NCBI GenBank assembly: GCA_027483745.1
Contig: JAIXTZ010000025.1
Span: 1 to 20,733 of the forward strand
Direction of reading: 5' to 3'
Length of the DNA: 20,733 nucleotides
Source: Lysobacteraceae bacterium
GTDB taxonomy: Bacteria; Pseudomonadota; Gammaproteobacteria; Xanthomonadales; Xanthomonadaceae
The position numbers and the translations under genes are program-made. Below, piece by piece: positions 1 through 8,566 of the stretch (its first letter is position 1; each line of letters opens with the position of its first letter). The notes beneath the pieces are model-generated. The model had not been told where the DNA came from. It saw nothing but the letters and a program-made list of their open reading frames with translations, and ran no database searches.

Positions 1-777
1 GACTTCGACGAGATGACCGCCGGCCTGCAACCCTCCGACCTGATCGTGCTCGCCGCGCGACCGGCGATGGGCAAGACCACGCTCGCGCTGAACATGGCCG
101 AGTACGCCGCGCTGAAGTCGAAGAAGGCCGTCGTGATCTTCTCGATGGAAATGTCGGCCAGCCAGCTGGCCTTCCGTCTGATCTCCTCGATCGGCCGCAT
201 CAACGCCGGCCGCTTGAAAACCGGCCAGCTCGAGGACGAGGACTGGTCGCGCGTCACCATGGCGATGAAGATGCTCTCGGAATCGAAGATCTTCATCGAC
301 GACGAACCGGCGCTGTCGCCGGCGAAGCTGCTGTCCAAGGCCCGCCGCCTGAAGCGCGAGCACGACCTCGGCCTCGTGGTCGTCGATTACCTGCAGCTGA
401 TGCAGGTGCCGGGCAACAGCGAGAACCGCGCCACCGAGATCTCCGAGATCAGCCGCTCGCTGAAGGCGCTGGCGAAGGAACTCAACCTGCCGGTGATCGC
501 GCTGTCGCAGCTCAACCGCGGCCTCGAATCGCGCACCGACAAACGCCCGGTGATGTCCGACCTCCGCGAATCCGGCGCCATCGAGCAGGACGCCGACATC
601 ATCCTGTTCATCTACCGCGACGATTACTACAACAAGGACAGCAACGACAAAGGCCTGGCCGAGGTGCTGATTTCGAAGCACCGTAACGGCGCGACCGGCA
701 CCGTCAAGCTGAAGTTCTTCGGCGAGTACACGCGCTTCGACAACCTCGCGCGGGACTCGGTGGGCAGCTTCGAATAG
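1..777 (+). CDS. dnaB: Replicative DNA helicase DnaB, C-terminal ATPase domain (5' end outside window)
   Basis: The open frame enters from the left edge and gives the last 258 residues of the hexameric helicase that unwinds the replication fork. The RecA-like motor domain is visible: Walker A ARPAMGKTT near the start, Walker B VVVDYLQLM in the middle, then the DnaB-typical SQLNRGLESR and SDLRESGAIEQDAD stretches, which carry the arginine-finger and sensor region. The N-terminal primase-binding domain lies outside the window. An in-frame ATG at base 13 is not the real start, because the residues before it (DFDE) belong to the conserved family sequence. The gene is convergent with the exported-protein gene downstream. 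Family assignment is close to certain. Confidence 0.97.
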   Translation, partial: DFDEMTAGLQPSDLIVLAARPAMGKTTLALNMAEYAALKSKKAVVIFSMEMSASQLAFRLISSIGRINAGRLKTGQLEDEDWSRVTMAMKMLSESKIFIDDEPALSPAKLLSKARRLKREHDLGLVVVDYLQLMQVPGNSENRATEISEISRSLKALAKELNLPVIALSQLNRGLESRTDKRPVMSDLRESGAIEQDADIILFIYRDDYYNKDSNDKGLAEVLISKHRNGATGTVKLKFFGEYTRFDNLARDSVGSFE

Positions 778-831
778 CGCCTCGGCCGCCCGCGAGCGGC
801 AGCACCGCCCGCGAGTCGGGTTGAGTGGCGC

Positions 832-1254
832 TCAGGGCTTGCCGCCCACGCGGACCGTGCGGCCGGGAAAGACCAGCCAGATCGGTTTGCCGCGGACGCA
901 GCGCGCATCGTTGATTCGCTCCATGGCCGCGGGATCGATCCGGATTCTCCCCAGTTTGTCGGTCTCCCCCCGCGCCAAGAGCGCCGTGGGCTCGATCAGT
1001 GCCAGCCCCTCAGGCTCCTCGCCCTGTGCAATCGCCCACGGGGCGAACGAAGCCGGGTGCCGGCCCGCGAAACCGGCGCTGTCGCCGAAGACCACCGTGT
1101 TCGCGTCGTACAGGGTCATCTCGCCGATATCGGCACAGGCGACTGACGCGGGGGCCGCGGGCGATGGGATGGGACTCGACGCGCAGGAGACACACAGGGC
1201 GGCTGCGGCGAAGACACCCACAACACGCGCACGGGTCCGGACCCTCGTGCTCAT
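832..1254 (-). CDS. Small exported hypothetical protein, coupled to alr
   Basis: This 140-residue protein begins with a basic n-region (MSTRVRTRARV) and a hydrophobic stretch (VVGVFAAAALCVSCASS), which is a signal peptide. The CVSC sequence resembles a lipoprotein box but lacks the usual Leu at -3, so it may be either a lipoprotein or a periplasmic protein. The mature part contains a Cys pair and ends RTVRVGGKP. I recognise no domain. Its ATG overlaps the alr stop as ATGA, so it is translated from the alr message by coupling, as second gene. A link with cell-wall alanine metabolism is only inferred from position. Confidence 0.7.
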   Translation of the reverse strand: MSTRVRTRARVVGVFAAAALCVSCASSPIPSPAAPASVACADIGEMTLYDANTVVFGDSAGFAGRHPASFAPWAIAQGEEPEGLALIEPTALLARGETDKLGRIRIDPAAMERINDARCVRGKPIWLVFPGRTVRVGGKP

Positions 1255-2432
1255 GCGCCCGCTCCGGCCGGTGCCGCGGCGTCCATGGACAGGGATCCAC
1301 CGACATACTCCCGCGGGATCCGTTCGTTCAAGCCGGTCAGGATCTCGTAGGGGATGGTGCCGGCGGCCTCGGCCACCGCTTCGACGCGGATCGACTCGCC
1401 CTCCTGTGCGCCGATCAGCACGACCTCGTCCTCGTTGTAGGCGGTGCCCTCGGGACCGAGGTCAACCATGAACTGGTCCATGCACACACGCCCCACGATC
1501 GGCTTGCGCAGGCCGCGAACCAGCACTTCGCCCTTCGACGACAGCGCCCGTGGCCAGCCGTCGCCATAGCCGATGGGAATGGTGATGACGCGCGTCTCGC
1601 CAGGGGCCGTCCACGTCGCGCCATAGCTCACCGTCGCGCCGGCACGCACGACCTTGAAATAGACGACGCGCGACGTCAGCGACAGCACGGGCTTCAGCCC
1701 GATCGGGTCGCGCGAGGCCGGATCGGGCAGGGCGCCGTACAGGGCGATGCCGGGGCGCACCATGTCGAGCCAGGTTTCGGGGAAGTGCAGCACGCCCCCC
1801 GAGTTCGCCAGGTGGCGGATCGGCATTGGCGCGCCGGTGCGCGCGCAGGCGCGCTCGACGTGGCCGCAGGCCTCGGCAAAGCGCTCGACCTGCGCGGTCG
1901 TCATCGGGTGGGACGGATCGTCGGCGCAGGCTAGGTGCGAGTAAACCCCCTTGACCCGACAGCCGCGCGAAGCCATGGCCGCATCGATGAGGGGTTGGCA
2001 CGAGTAGCTGTGCACGCCGACGCGCTCCATGCCGGTGTCGATCTTGAGGTGGATGACGGCCCGTCGACCGACGGCATCGGCGGCGGCCTCGGCCAAGCGC
2101 AGCTTGTCGAGCGACGAGACGGTGACCTCGAGATCGTGGGTGACGAAGTCCCGCAGCTGCTTGCCGTACACGCCACCCATCACCAGGATCGGCGTCCGCA
2201 CGCCCGCGCGGCGCAGCGCGATGCCTTCCTCCACGAACGCCACCCCCAGCTGGTCGATGCCCTGCGATTCGAGATGCCGGGCCACGGGCACGAGGCCGTG
2301 GCCGTAGGCATTCGCCTTGACGATGCCCATCACCGCCCGAGCGGTGTGGCGGCGAATGCCCCGCAGGTTGTGGGCGAGGGCGTCGAGATCGACGCGGATG
2401 CGGGTGGGGCGCTGGCTGGCGAGGTCGCTCAT
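1251..2432 (-). CDS. alr: Alanine racemase
   Basis: This 393-residue PLP enzyme interconverts L- and D-alanine in the cytoplasm and supplies D-Ala for peptidoglycan. The PLP lysine is K39 in the signature VKANAYGHGL. The second catalytic base is Y270 in VSYGATW, followed by the typical IPIGYGDGW and VCMDQFMVDLG motifs. Length is close to the family's usual 360-390. The start at 2432 (MSDLASQRP) gives the normal N-terminus (TRIRVDLDALAHNL); the frame stays open far upstream but without homologous sequence. No good Shine-Dalgarno precedes it. alr near dnaB is a familiar gammaproteobacterial pairing, although here the two genes face each other. Confidence 0.95.
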   Translation of the reverse strand: MSDLASQRPTRIRVDLDALAHNLRGIRRHTARAVMGIVKANAYGHGLVPVARHLESQGIDQLGVAFVEEGIALRRAGVRTPILVMGGVYGKQLRDFVTHDLEVTVSSLDKLRLAEAAADAVGRRAVIHLKIDTGMERVGVHSYSCQPLIDAAMASRGCRVKGVYSHLACADDPSHPMTTAQVERFAEACGHVERACARTGAPMPIRHLANSGGVLHFPETWLDMVRPGIALYGALPDPASRDPIGLKPVLSLTSRVVYFKVVRAGATVSYGATWTAPGETRVITIPIGYGDGWPRALSSKGEVLVRGLRKPIVGRVCMDQFMVDLGPEGTAYNEDEVVLIGAQEGESIRVEAVAEAAGTIPYEILTGLNERIPREYVGGSLSMDAAAPAGAGA

Positions 2433-2438
2433 CCGCCG

Positions 2439-2444
2439 ATTGTA
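2439..2444 (-). promoter_or_regulatory. Candidate -10 element of alr
   Basis: On the minus strand TACAAT (one mismatch to TATAAT) ends seven bases before the alr ATG, so transcription would start at or next to the A of the start codon. No convincing -35 is seen. This is inferred from sequence only and fits the poor Shine-Dalgarno of alr. Confidence 0.3.
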
Positions 2445-2561
2445 AAAGGCATGCCCACTGTTCCGTCGGCTGTCCCCGGCCTCGGAGCTGACGCGGATCG
2501 GGCGAATCCAGGGCGGCGCGCCGGCACGTGCCGTGCACGCGGCGCTCGCCAGACTTCGCCC

Positions 2562-4160
2562 ATGCCTCCCGCCATTCGCCATCTCGTCGTCGTGCTGGGC
2601 GACCAACTCAACCCCGGCTCGGTGGCGCTCGAGGGCTTCGACCCGTCGCGTGACGCGGTATGGATGGCCGAAGTGGCTCATGAAGCCACGCAAGTCTGGT
2701 CGACGAAGCCGCGTATCGCGGTGTTCCTTGCCGCCATGCGGCACTTCCGCGACGCCCGACGAGCCGAGGGTCTCTCCGTCCACTACCGCAAACTGGACGC
2801 CCACGACGCGTCCACGCTTGAAGCGGCGCTGGCCGAAGACGTGGCGCGGCTGCGCCCCGAGGCCGTGATCGCCGTGACGCCGGGGGAGTGGCGCTTGGCG
2901 CATTCGCTTCCAGCGGTGTGCCGCGAAGCCGGCGTGCGCTGGATCGAGCGCGATGACGCGCATTTCCTCGCCAGCCGCGAGGACTTTGCGCGCTGGGCCA
3001 AGGGCCGGAAGGAGTACCGGATGGAGTACTTCTACCGAGAGATGCGCCGCGAGCACGCCGTGCTGATGGACGGCGACCAGCCCGCTGGCGGGCAGTGGAA
3101 CTTCGACCACGACAACCGCGAGGCCTTCGATGCACGCGGTCCCGGCTTCCTGCCGGCGCCGATCCGTTTCGAACCCGATGCGACCACCCGCGAGGTGATC
3201 GATCTCGTCGAACGCCGCTTCGCCGCGCATCCGGGACGCCTTGGGTCGTTCGACTGGCCGGTGACCCCTGAGGACGCTGAAGCCGCATTGCAGGACTTCA
3301 TCGCCCATCGCCTGCCGCTGTTCGGCCGCTACCAGGACGCGATGTGGACCGGCGAGCCCTGGCTCTACCACTCGCGGATCAGCGCCGCGCTGAACCTCAA
3401 GCTGCTCGACCCCCGCCGCGTCATCGCCGCCGCCGTCGCGGCGTGGGAGGCGGGGGACGCGCCTTTGGCCGCGGTCGAGGGCTTCGTGCGGCAAGTGCTG
3501 GGCTGGCGCGAGTTCATCCGCGGCATGTACTGGCTGCGCATGCCGGCCTTCCTCGAGGACAACGCGCTCGACGCGCAGGAGCCGCTGCCGGCCCTGTACT
3601 GGACGGGCGACACCGAGATGCGCTGCATGGCCGAGGCCGTCGGCCAGACCCTCGAGCACGGCTACGCCCACCACATCCACCGCCTGATGGTGACCGGGCT
3701 GTTCGCCCAACTCGTCGGCGTCGAGCCGAAGCGAGTCCATGAGTGGTACCTCGCGGTCTATGTCGATGCGGTCGAGTGGGTCGAACTGCCCAACGTGCTG
3801 GGCATGAGCCAGTACGCCGACGGCGGGAAGATGACCAGCAAGCCCTACGTGGCCAGTGGCAAGTACATCGAGCGCATGTCGAACTACTGCGCGCATTGCC
3901 CGTTCGATCCCGCCAAGGCGACGGGTCCGAAGGCCTGCCCGTTCACCACGCTGTACTGGGACTTCCTCGACCGCCATCGCGACCGCTTCGAGCGCCATCC
4001 GCGCACGGCCCTGCAGTGGAAGAACCTCGCCCGCAAGCCCGCGGCCGAACTCGCCGCCATCCGCGAGGCCGCCGCCGCGCTGAGAGCGCGACTGCGCGCC
4101 GCCCCGAATCCTGAAACCGCATCCCAGACGGGCCGCGTGCCCGAGGAGACCATCCCATGA
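2562..4160 (+). CDS. Iron-sulfur bacterial cryptochrome/photolyase (DPRP, probable (6-4) photolyase)
   Basis: This 532-residue protein belongs to the deoxyribodipyrimidine photolyase-related family (FeS-BCP, the PhrB/CryB group), which binds FAD and a [4Fe-4S] cluster and repairs (6-4) photoproducts in light. The opening LVVVLGDQLNPGS is characteristic. Four cysteines at residues 355, 443, 446 and 459 have the spacing of the known cluster ligands (in Agrobacterium PhrB 350, 438, 441, 454: a constant offset of five). The cluster region reads YCAHCPFDPAK...KACPF. The start at 2562 gives the family's normal N-terminus; no clear ribosome site precedes it. It is the first gene of the operon, divergent from alr, and its stop overlaps the next start as ATGA. 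Repair rather than pure photoreceptor function is inferred. Confidence 0.93.
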   Translation: MPPAIRHLVVVLGDQLNPGSVALEGFDPSRDAVWMAEVAHEATQVWSTKPRIAVFLAAMRHFRDARRAEGLSVHYRKLDAHDASTLEAALAEDVARLRPEAVIAVTPGEWRLAHSLPAVCREAGVRWIERDDAHFLASREDFARWAKGRKEYRMEYFYREMRREHAVLMDGDQPAGGQWNFDHDNREAFDARGPGFLPAPIRFEPDATTREVIDLVERRFAAHPGRLGSFDWPVTPEDAEAALQDFIAHRLPLFGRYQDAMWTGEPWLYHSRISAALNLKLLDPRRVIAAAVAAWEAGDAPLAAVEGFVRQVLGWREFIRGMYWLRMPAFLEDNALDAQEPLPALYWTGDTEMRCMAEAVGQTLEHGYAHHIHRLMVTGLFAQLVGVEPKRVHEWYLAVYVDAVEWVELPNVLGMSQYADGGKMTSKPYVASGKYIERMSNYCAHCPFDPAKATGPKACPFTTLYWDFLDRHRDRFERHPRTALQWKNLARKPAAELAAIREAAAALRARLRAAPNPETASQTGRVPEETIP

Positions 4161-4918
4161 CGTCCACCTGCCTCATCACCGGCGGCTCCGGCGGCATCGC
4201 CCGCGCCATCGCATCCACACTGCGCGCGCAAGGCTGGCACGTCGCCCGCGCCGGGCGCTCGCTGGAACGACTGGATCCGGCCGACGGCGACGTGCTGATC
4301 GAAGCCGATATCGCGACGGAAGCCGGGGCGATCAAGGCCGTGACCGAAGCGGCCGCCGCCTTCGGCACGGTGCCGGGTGCCGTGGTGAATGCGGCCGGCG
4401 CCATCCTGCTGGCCGGCATCACCCGCACCAGCGAAGCGCAGTACCGCGACTGCCTTGCCGCGAACCTCGACACCGCCTTCTTCACCGCGAAGGCCTACGT
4501 GGCGGCGCTGCAGCAGGCGCAGAAGGACGGCGGGAGCGGGGCAGGGCGCCTGCTGATGTTCTCGTCCGTCGCCGCAGGCATCGGCGTCGGCAACCACGCG
4601 GCCATCGCCATGGCCAAGGGCGCGATCGAAGCGCTGGTGCGTTCGCTGGCCGCCGACCATTCGGCCATGGGGCTGCGCGTCAACGCCATCGCCCCGGGCC
4701 TGATGGCCACGCCGCTGACCGCCAAGCTGGTGGCGAACGACGCGTCGAAGAGGGCGATCAGCGCGCAGTACCCGCTGGGCCGCCACGGCGAGGCCGAGGA
4801 CGCCGCGGGCCTCGCGGCTTTCCTGCTCGGCCCGGGCGGCGAATGGATCAACGGCCAGGTGATCGCGCTCGATGGCGGGTTCACCGCGGTGCGGCCGATG
4901 GTGAAGGTGGCCGGATGA
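4157..4918 (+). CDS. Short-chain dehydrogenase/reductase-like protein lacking the catalytic tyrosine
   Basis: This 253-residue protein has the SDR Rossmann fold: the nucleotide loop TGGSGGIA (residues 8-15), the VNAAG strand-4 motif, the AANL asparagine, FSS with S137, and a C-terminal APG...TPLT and ALDGGFT. The YxxxK motif is altered. K154 is present, but the residue four before it, exactly 13 after S137 as in normal SDRs, is I150. Ordinary carbonyl reduction is therefore doubtful, though NAD(P) binding is still likely. It sits between two photolyase genes with ATGA overlaps on both sides, so it is made in step with them. A role in making or sensing a cofactor, or in protection from light damage, is only inference. 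Confidence 0.88.
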   Translation: MTSTCLITGGSGGIARAIASTLRAQGWHVARAGRSLERLDPADGDVLIEADIATEAGAIKAVTEAAAAFGTVPGAVVNAAGAILLAGITRTSEAQYRDCLAANLDTAFFTAKAYVAALQQAQKDGGSGAGRLLMFSSVAAGIGVGNHAAIAMAKGAIEALVRSLAADHSAMGLRVNAIAPGLMATPLTAKLVANDASKRAISAQYPLGRHGEAEDAAGLAAFLLGPGGEWINGQVIALDGGFTAVRPMVKVAG

Positions 4919-6354
4919 GCCGCGCGCTCGTCTGGTTCCGCCGCGACCTGCGGCTGGACGACCACCCGGCGCTGCAGGCGGCGCTGAAGGCGGGCCACGC
5001 GCCGGTCCCGGTGTATATCCACGCGCCGGACGAGGAGGCGCCTTGGGCGCCGGGCGCCGCCTCGCACGTATGGCTGGAACGCTCGTTGCGCTCGCTGCGC
5101 GAGGCGCTTCGCGCGATCGGCAGCGACTTGATCATCCGTCAGGGCCCAAGCACCGAGACGCTTCTGGCGCTGGCGAAGGAGTGCGAGGCCGAGGCGGTGT
5201 ATTGGCATCGGCTGTACGAGCCCGCCAGCATCGCCCGCGATTCGGCCACCAAGGCGGCATTGAAGGCGGCCGGACTGCATGCGGAAAGCCACAACGGCGC
5301 GCTGCTCGTTGAGCCGTGGAGCATCCGGACCGGAAGCGGTGAGCCCTACCGCGTGTTCACGCCCTTCTGGAAAAACGCACGGCAGACCCTGGAAGGCACC
5401 ACGACCTTCGAGGCCCCGAAGGCCCTCCCGGCGGTGCCGGGCGTTCCCGCACTCGACATCGAGGCGCTCGGTCTTCGCCCCCCTCCGCGCGAAGGCGGCT
5501 GGGATCTCGGCTTCTGGCGGCACTGGCAGCCGGGCGAAGCCGGCGCCGCGGAGCTGCTCGAGGCCTTCATCGATGGCGCGCTGCATGGCTACAAGGAGCA
5601 GCGCAACTTCCCTGACCGCACGGGCACCTCGAAGCTGTCGCCGCACCTGCATTTCGGCGAGATCTCGCCGCGACGCATCGTCGCCGCCCTGCGAACGGCG
5701 CGCGTGCCGGCGAAATCGCAGCCGGATCTGGACCACTACCACTCCGAGCTGGGCTGGCGCGAATTCAGCCACCACCTGCTGTTCCATTTCCCGCACACCA
5801 GCGACGACAACATGAACCCGCGGTTCGAGGACTTCGCCTGGGCGGACGTCAATCCCGTCCATCTCGAGGCCTGGCAGCGGGGTCGCACCGGGGTGCCGAT
5901 CGTCGACGCCGGCATGCGCGAGCTTTACGCCACCGGCTGGATGCACAACCGCGTGCGGATGGTGGTGGCCAGCTTCCTGACCAAGAACCTGCGCTACCAC
6001 TGGATCCATGGCGCTCGGTGGTTCTGGGACACGCTGGTCGACGCCAGCCTGCCCAACAACACGCAGGGCTGGCAGTGGACGGCCGGCACCGGCGCCGACG
6101 CCGCGCCATACTTCCGCATCTTCAGCCCGGTGGCACAGGCCGAGAAGTTCGACCCGAAGGGCGCGTACATCCAACGCTGGGTGCCCGAACTGGCCCGGGC
6201 CCCGGCCGCAGCGCTGGCGGAGCCTTGGGAGCACCGCGAGCTGATGCAGCGCGTTGCGCCGGACTATCCGCGACGCCCCATCGTCGACCTGAAGGCGAGC
6301 CGCGCGCAGGCCCTGGCGGCGTATTCCGGCCCGAAGTCCTTGCCGCACGACTGA
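4915..6354 (+). CDS. phrB: Deoxyribodipyrimidine photolyase, class I CPD type
   Basis: This 479-residue FAD enzyme splits cyclobutane pyrimidine dimers with blue/near-UV light. The N-terminal antenna domain starts with ALVWFRRDLRLDDHPAL. The C-terminal catalytic domain contains TSKLSPHLHFGEISPR, LGWREFSHHLLFHFP, GMRELYATGWMHNRVRM and the FAD/DNA segment NNTQGWQWTAGTGADAAPYF, then FSPVAQAEKFDP. Length matches E. coli PhrB (about 470). ATG 4915 overlaps the SDR stop. It is unlike the iron-sulfur photolyase two genes upstream, so the operon seems to cover both main UV lesions. Confidence 0.96.
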   Translation: MSRALVWFRRDLRLDDHPALQAALKAGHAPVPVYIHAPDEEAPWAPGAASHVWLERSLRSLREALRAIGSDLIIRQGPSTETLLALAKECEAEAVYWHRLYEPASIARDSATKAALKAAGLHAESHNGALLVEPWSIRTGSGEPYRVFTPFWKNARQTLEGTTTFEAPKALPAVPGVPALDIEALGLRPPPREGGWDLGFWRHWQPGEAGAAELLEAFIDGALHGYKEQRNFPDRTGTSKLSPHLHFGEISPRRIVAALRTARVPAKSQPDLDHYHSELGWREFSHHLLFHFPHTSDDNMNPRFEDFAWADVNPVHLEAWQRGRTGVPIVDAGMRELYATGWMHNRVRMVVASFLTKNLRYHWIHGARWFWDTLVDASLPNNTQGWQWTAGTGADAAPYFRIFSPVAQAEKFDPKGAYIQRWVPELARAPAAALAEPWEHRELMQRVAPDYPRRPIVDLKASRAQALAAYSGPKSLPHD

Positions 6355-6391
6355 GTTGCGCGGCATCCTGCCGTCAACAGGGGAGGGGACG

Positions 6392-7906
6392 ATGGCGACG
6401 CGGAACACCACGCGAGACATGGGATCCGGCGCGCCGGCGGGCGATGCAACGCCCACGCGCCGCCGCCGTCGCGAACCGATGTCGCGGGTCGACACCGCAT
6501 GGCTGCGCATGGAACGCAGCACCAACCTGATGATGATCACCTCGGTGATGATGTTCGAGTCGCCGCTGGCGCTCGACCGCCTGAAAAAAACCATCAAGGA
6601 CCGGTTCCTCGCCTATCCGCGCTTCCGCCAGAAGGTGGTCGAGACCGCCATGGGGCCGCACTGGGAGAACGACCCCAACTTCGACATCGACTGGCACGTG
6701 CGTCTGTCGGCGCTTCCGGGGCGCGGCGGCAAGCGTGAGCTCGAGCGGTTCGTCAGCCACATGGCGTCGACCCCGCTCGACCAGACCAAGCCGCTGTGGC
6801 AATTCCACCTGGTGGAGCGCTACGGCGGCGGATCCGCGGTGGTCTGCCGCATCCACCATTGCTATGCCGACGGCATCGCCTTGGTGCAGGTACTGCTTTC
6901 CATGACCGACGTCGAGGCGCAGCCGCAGAAGTCGGAGCCGCTGACCAAGCGCTGGCTCAAGAAGGAAGAGCACGCCAAGGTCGCGCAGCGCGTCGGCGCC
7001 ATCGGCCGCTACGTGCAGATGGGCGAGAAGGTGCTCGAGAAGGGCATGGACTTCGCCCGCGATCCGTCGCTGGCCGGCGTCCTCGCCAATGAAGGGATGG
7101 AGCTCGCCAAGGAGCTGGCCTACGCGCTGGCGCTGGAGGACGACCCCTCCACGGTGCTGAAGATGCCGCTGGGCGTCAGCAAGCGCTGCGCCTGGGCCGA
7201 GCCGCTGACGCTTGCCGACGTCAAGGCCGTGGGCCGGGCGTTCCGGTGCACCGTCAACGACGTGCTGCTGGCCTCGGTCGCGGGAGCGCTGCGCAGCTAC
7301 CTGGTCGAGCGCGGCGAAGTGCTCGACGGCCGCAACATCCGCGTCACCGTGCCGGTGAACCTGCGGCCACTGGAGCATGCCAAGCAGCTCGGCAACCACT
7401 TCGGCCTGGTCTTCCTCGAGTTGCCGGTCGGCGAGCCGAACCCGGTGGCACGACTGCAGAAGGTCGCCGCCAACATGCGCCAACTGCGCAAATCGCGGCA
7501 GGCGATCATGGCCTTCGGCCTTCTGGCCGCGCTGGGCATGGCACCGGTGCCGCTGCAGCGCGTCGCGCTCGAGCTGTTCTCGCGCAAGGCCACCGCGGTG
7601 GCGACCAACGTGCCGGGACCGCAGAGCCCCCTGTACCTCGCCGGGAGCAAGATCAAGGACATGATGTTCTGGGTGCCGCAAACGGGCGGCATCGGCATCG
7701 GCGTCTCCATCCTCAGCTACAACGGCCGCGTGCATTTTGGCCTGATCGCCGACGCGAAGCTGATGCCCGATCCGGATTCCGTGATCCGCCGCTTCGAGCC
7801 GGAGTTCGAGAAGCTGGTCTACCTCGCGCTGATGGCCGGCTGGGAGCACGACTTCGGCCCGGAAGACGCCGAGGCGCTGATGCCGATCGCCGACGAGCCC
7901 GCCTGA
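6392..7906 (+). CDS. Wax ester synthase/diacylglycerol acyltransferase (WS/DGAT)
   Basis: This 504-residue bifunctional acyltransferase transfers acyl-CoA to fatty alcohols or diacylglycerol to make neutral storage lipid at the inner membrane. The catalytic motif HHxxxDG is intact as H155-H156-CYA-D160-G161. Family landmarks KPLWQFHLVE, TVPVNLRP, GNHFGLVFLELP and ATNVPGPQSPLYLAG follow in order. ATG 6392 is preceded by a strong purine-rich ribosome site (GGGGAGGGG). A TTG at 6356 would add residues without family likeness. It lies 37 bp after phrB and its TGA abuts the msrA ATG, so it is in the operon. The N-terminal tail of about 25 residues is Arg/Thr-rich. Lipid product specificity cannot be read from sequence. 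Confidence 0.94.
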   Translation: MATRNTTRDMGSGAPAGDATPTRRRRREPMSRVDTAWLRMERSTNLMMITSVMMFESPLALDRLKKTIKDRFLAYPRFRQKVVETAMGPHWENDPNFDIDWHVRLSALPGRGGKRELERFVSHMASTPLDQTKPLWQFHLVERYGGGSAVVCRIHHCYADGIALVQVLLSMTDVEAQPQKSEPLTKRWLKKEEHAKVAQRVGAIGRYVQMGEKVLEKGMDFARDPSLAGVLANEGMELAKELAYALALEDDPSTVLKMPLGVSKRCAWAEPLTLADVKAVGRAFRCTVNDVLLASVAGALRSYLVERGEVLDGRNIRVTVPVNLRPLEHAKQLGNHFGLVFLELPVGEPNPVARLQKVAANMRQLRKSRQAIMAFGLLAALGMAPVPLQRVALELFSRKATAVATNVPGPQSPLYLAGSKIKDMMFWVPQTGGIGIGVSILSYNGRVHFGLIADAKLMPDPDSVIRRFEPEFEKLVYLALMAGWEHDFGPEDAEALMPIADEPA

Positions 7907-8542
7907 ATGGCCGCGTTCTGCCCCATCCCCGGCCAAGGCCTGCAGGTCGCGCCCGACCAGGTGCCGATGCCGGCCATGGACCTCGCGCGCGAGGACGACG
8001 TTGGGGTGGCCGTGCTGGCCGGCGGATGCTTCTGGTGCACCGAGGCGGTGTTCGACGCCCTGGATGGCGTGGTCAACGTGATGCCGGGCTACGTCGGTGG
8101 CGATGCCGCGACCGCGAACTACGACGCCGTATGCAGCGGCCGCAGTGGCCACGCCGAGGCCATCCGGATCAGCTACAACCCGTCGAAAATCGGCTTCGGC
8201 GCGCTGCTCCGCGTGTTCTTCACCGTCGCCCACGACCCGACCCAGCGCAACCGCCAGGGCCACGACGTCGGGACCCAGTACCGCTCGACCATCTTCCCGG
8301 TCGACGCGCGCCAGCACGCGGCGGCTGCGGCCTATATCGCCCAGCTCGATGCTCTCGGGGTGTTCGCCGCGCCCATCGCCACCACGCTGGAGCCCAACGG
8401 CGCGTTCTATCCGGCGGAGGCGTACCATCATCGGTACGCCGAGCGGAACCCCGGCCAGCCTTACGTCGCCGCCGTGGCCCTGCCCAAGCTCGACAAGCTC
8501 TACGACCATTTCGGGGCATGGACCCGGCGACCGCCGGATTGA
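7907..8542 (+). CDS. msrA: Peptide-methionine (S)-S-oxide reductase MsrA
   Basis: This 211-residue enzyme reduces methionine-S-sulfoxide in oxidised proteins. The active-site motif GCFWCTEA has catalytic C41, and the family sequences GYVGGD, YDAVCSGRSGHAEA, HDPTQRNRQGHDVGTQYRS and EAYHHRYAERNPGQPY follow. About 30 extra residues precede the core; internal ATGs at codons 21 and 24 are possible alternatives. The start is placed directly after the acyltransferase stop (TGAATG), so it depends on coupling. In an operon with photolyases it fits repair of photo-oxidative protein damage. Confidence 0.95.
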   Translation: MAAFCPIPGQGLQVAPDQVPMPAMDLAREDDVGVAVLAGGCFWCTEAVFDALDGVVNVMPGYVGGDAATANYDAVCSGRSGHAEAIRISYNPSKIGFGALLRVFFTVAHDPTQRNRQGHDVGTQYRSTIFPVDARQHAAAAAYIAQLDALGVFAAPIATTLEPNGAFYPAEAYHHRYAERNPGQPYVAAVALPKLDKLYDHFGAWTRRPPD

Positions 8543-8566
8543 TCGCTTCACCTGGAGATCCTCAGG

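Noticed and set aside
785..800. Terminator between dnaB and the exported-protein gene
   Set aside because: GCCGC/GCGGC forms only a 5-bp stem and no T-run follows on either strand.
1935..2561. Long plus-strand extension of the photolyase frame over alr
   Set aside because: It is the opposite strand of alr, which has clear conserved motifs. Photolyase family likeness begins at 2562.
2433..3998. Minus-strand frame upstream of and continuous with alr
   Set aside because: It shadows the iron-sulfur photolyase gene. High GC keeps antisense frames open, and the sequence has no family character.
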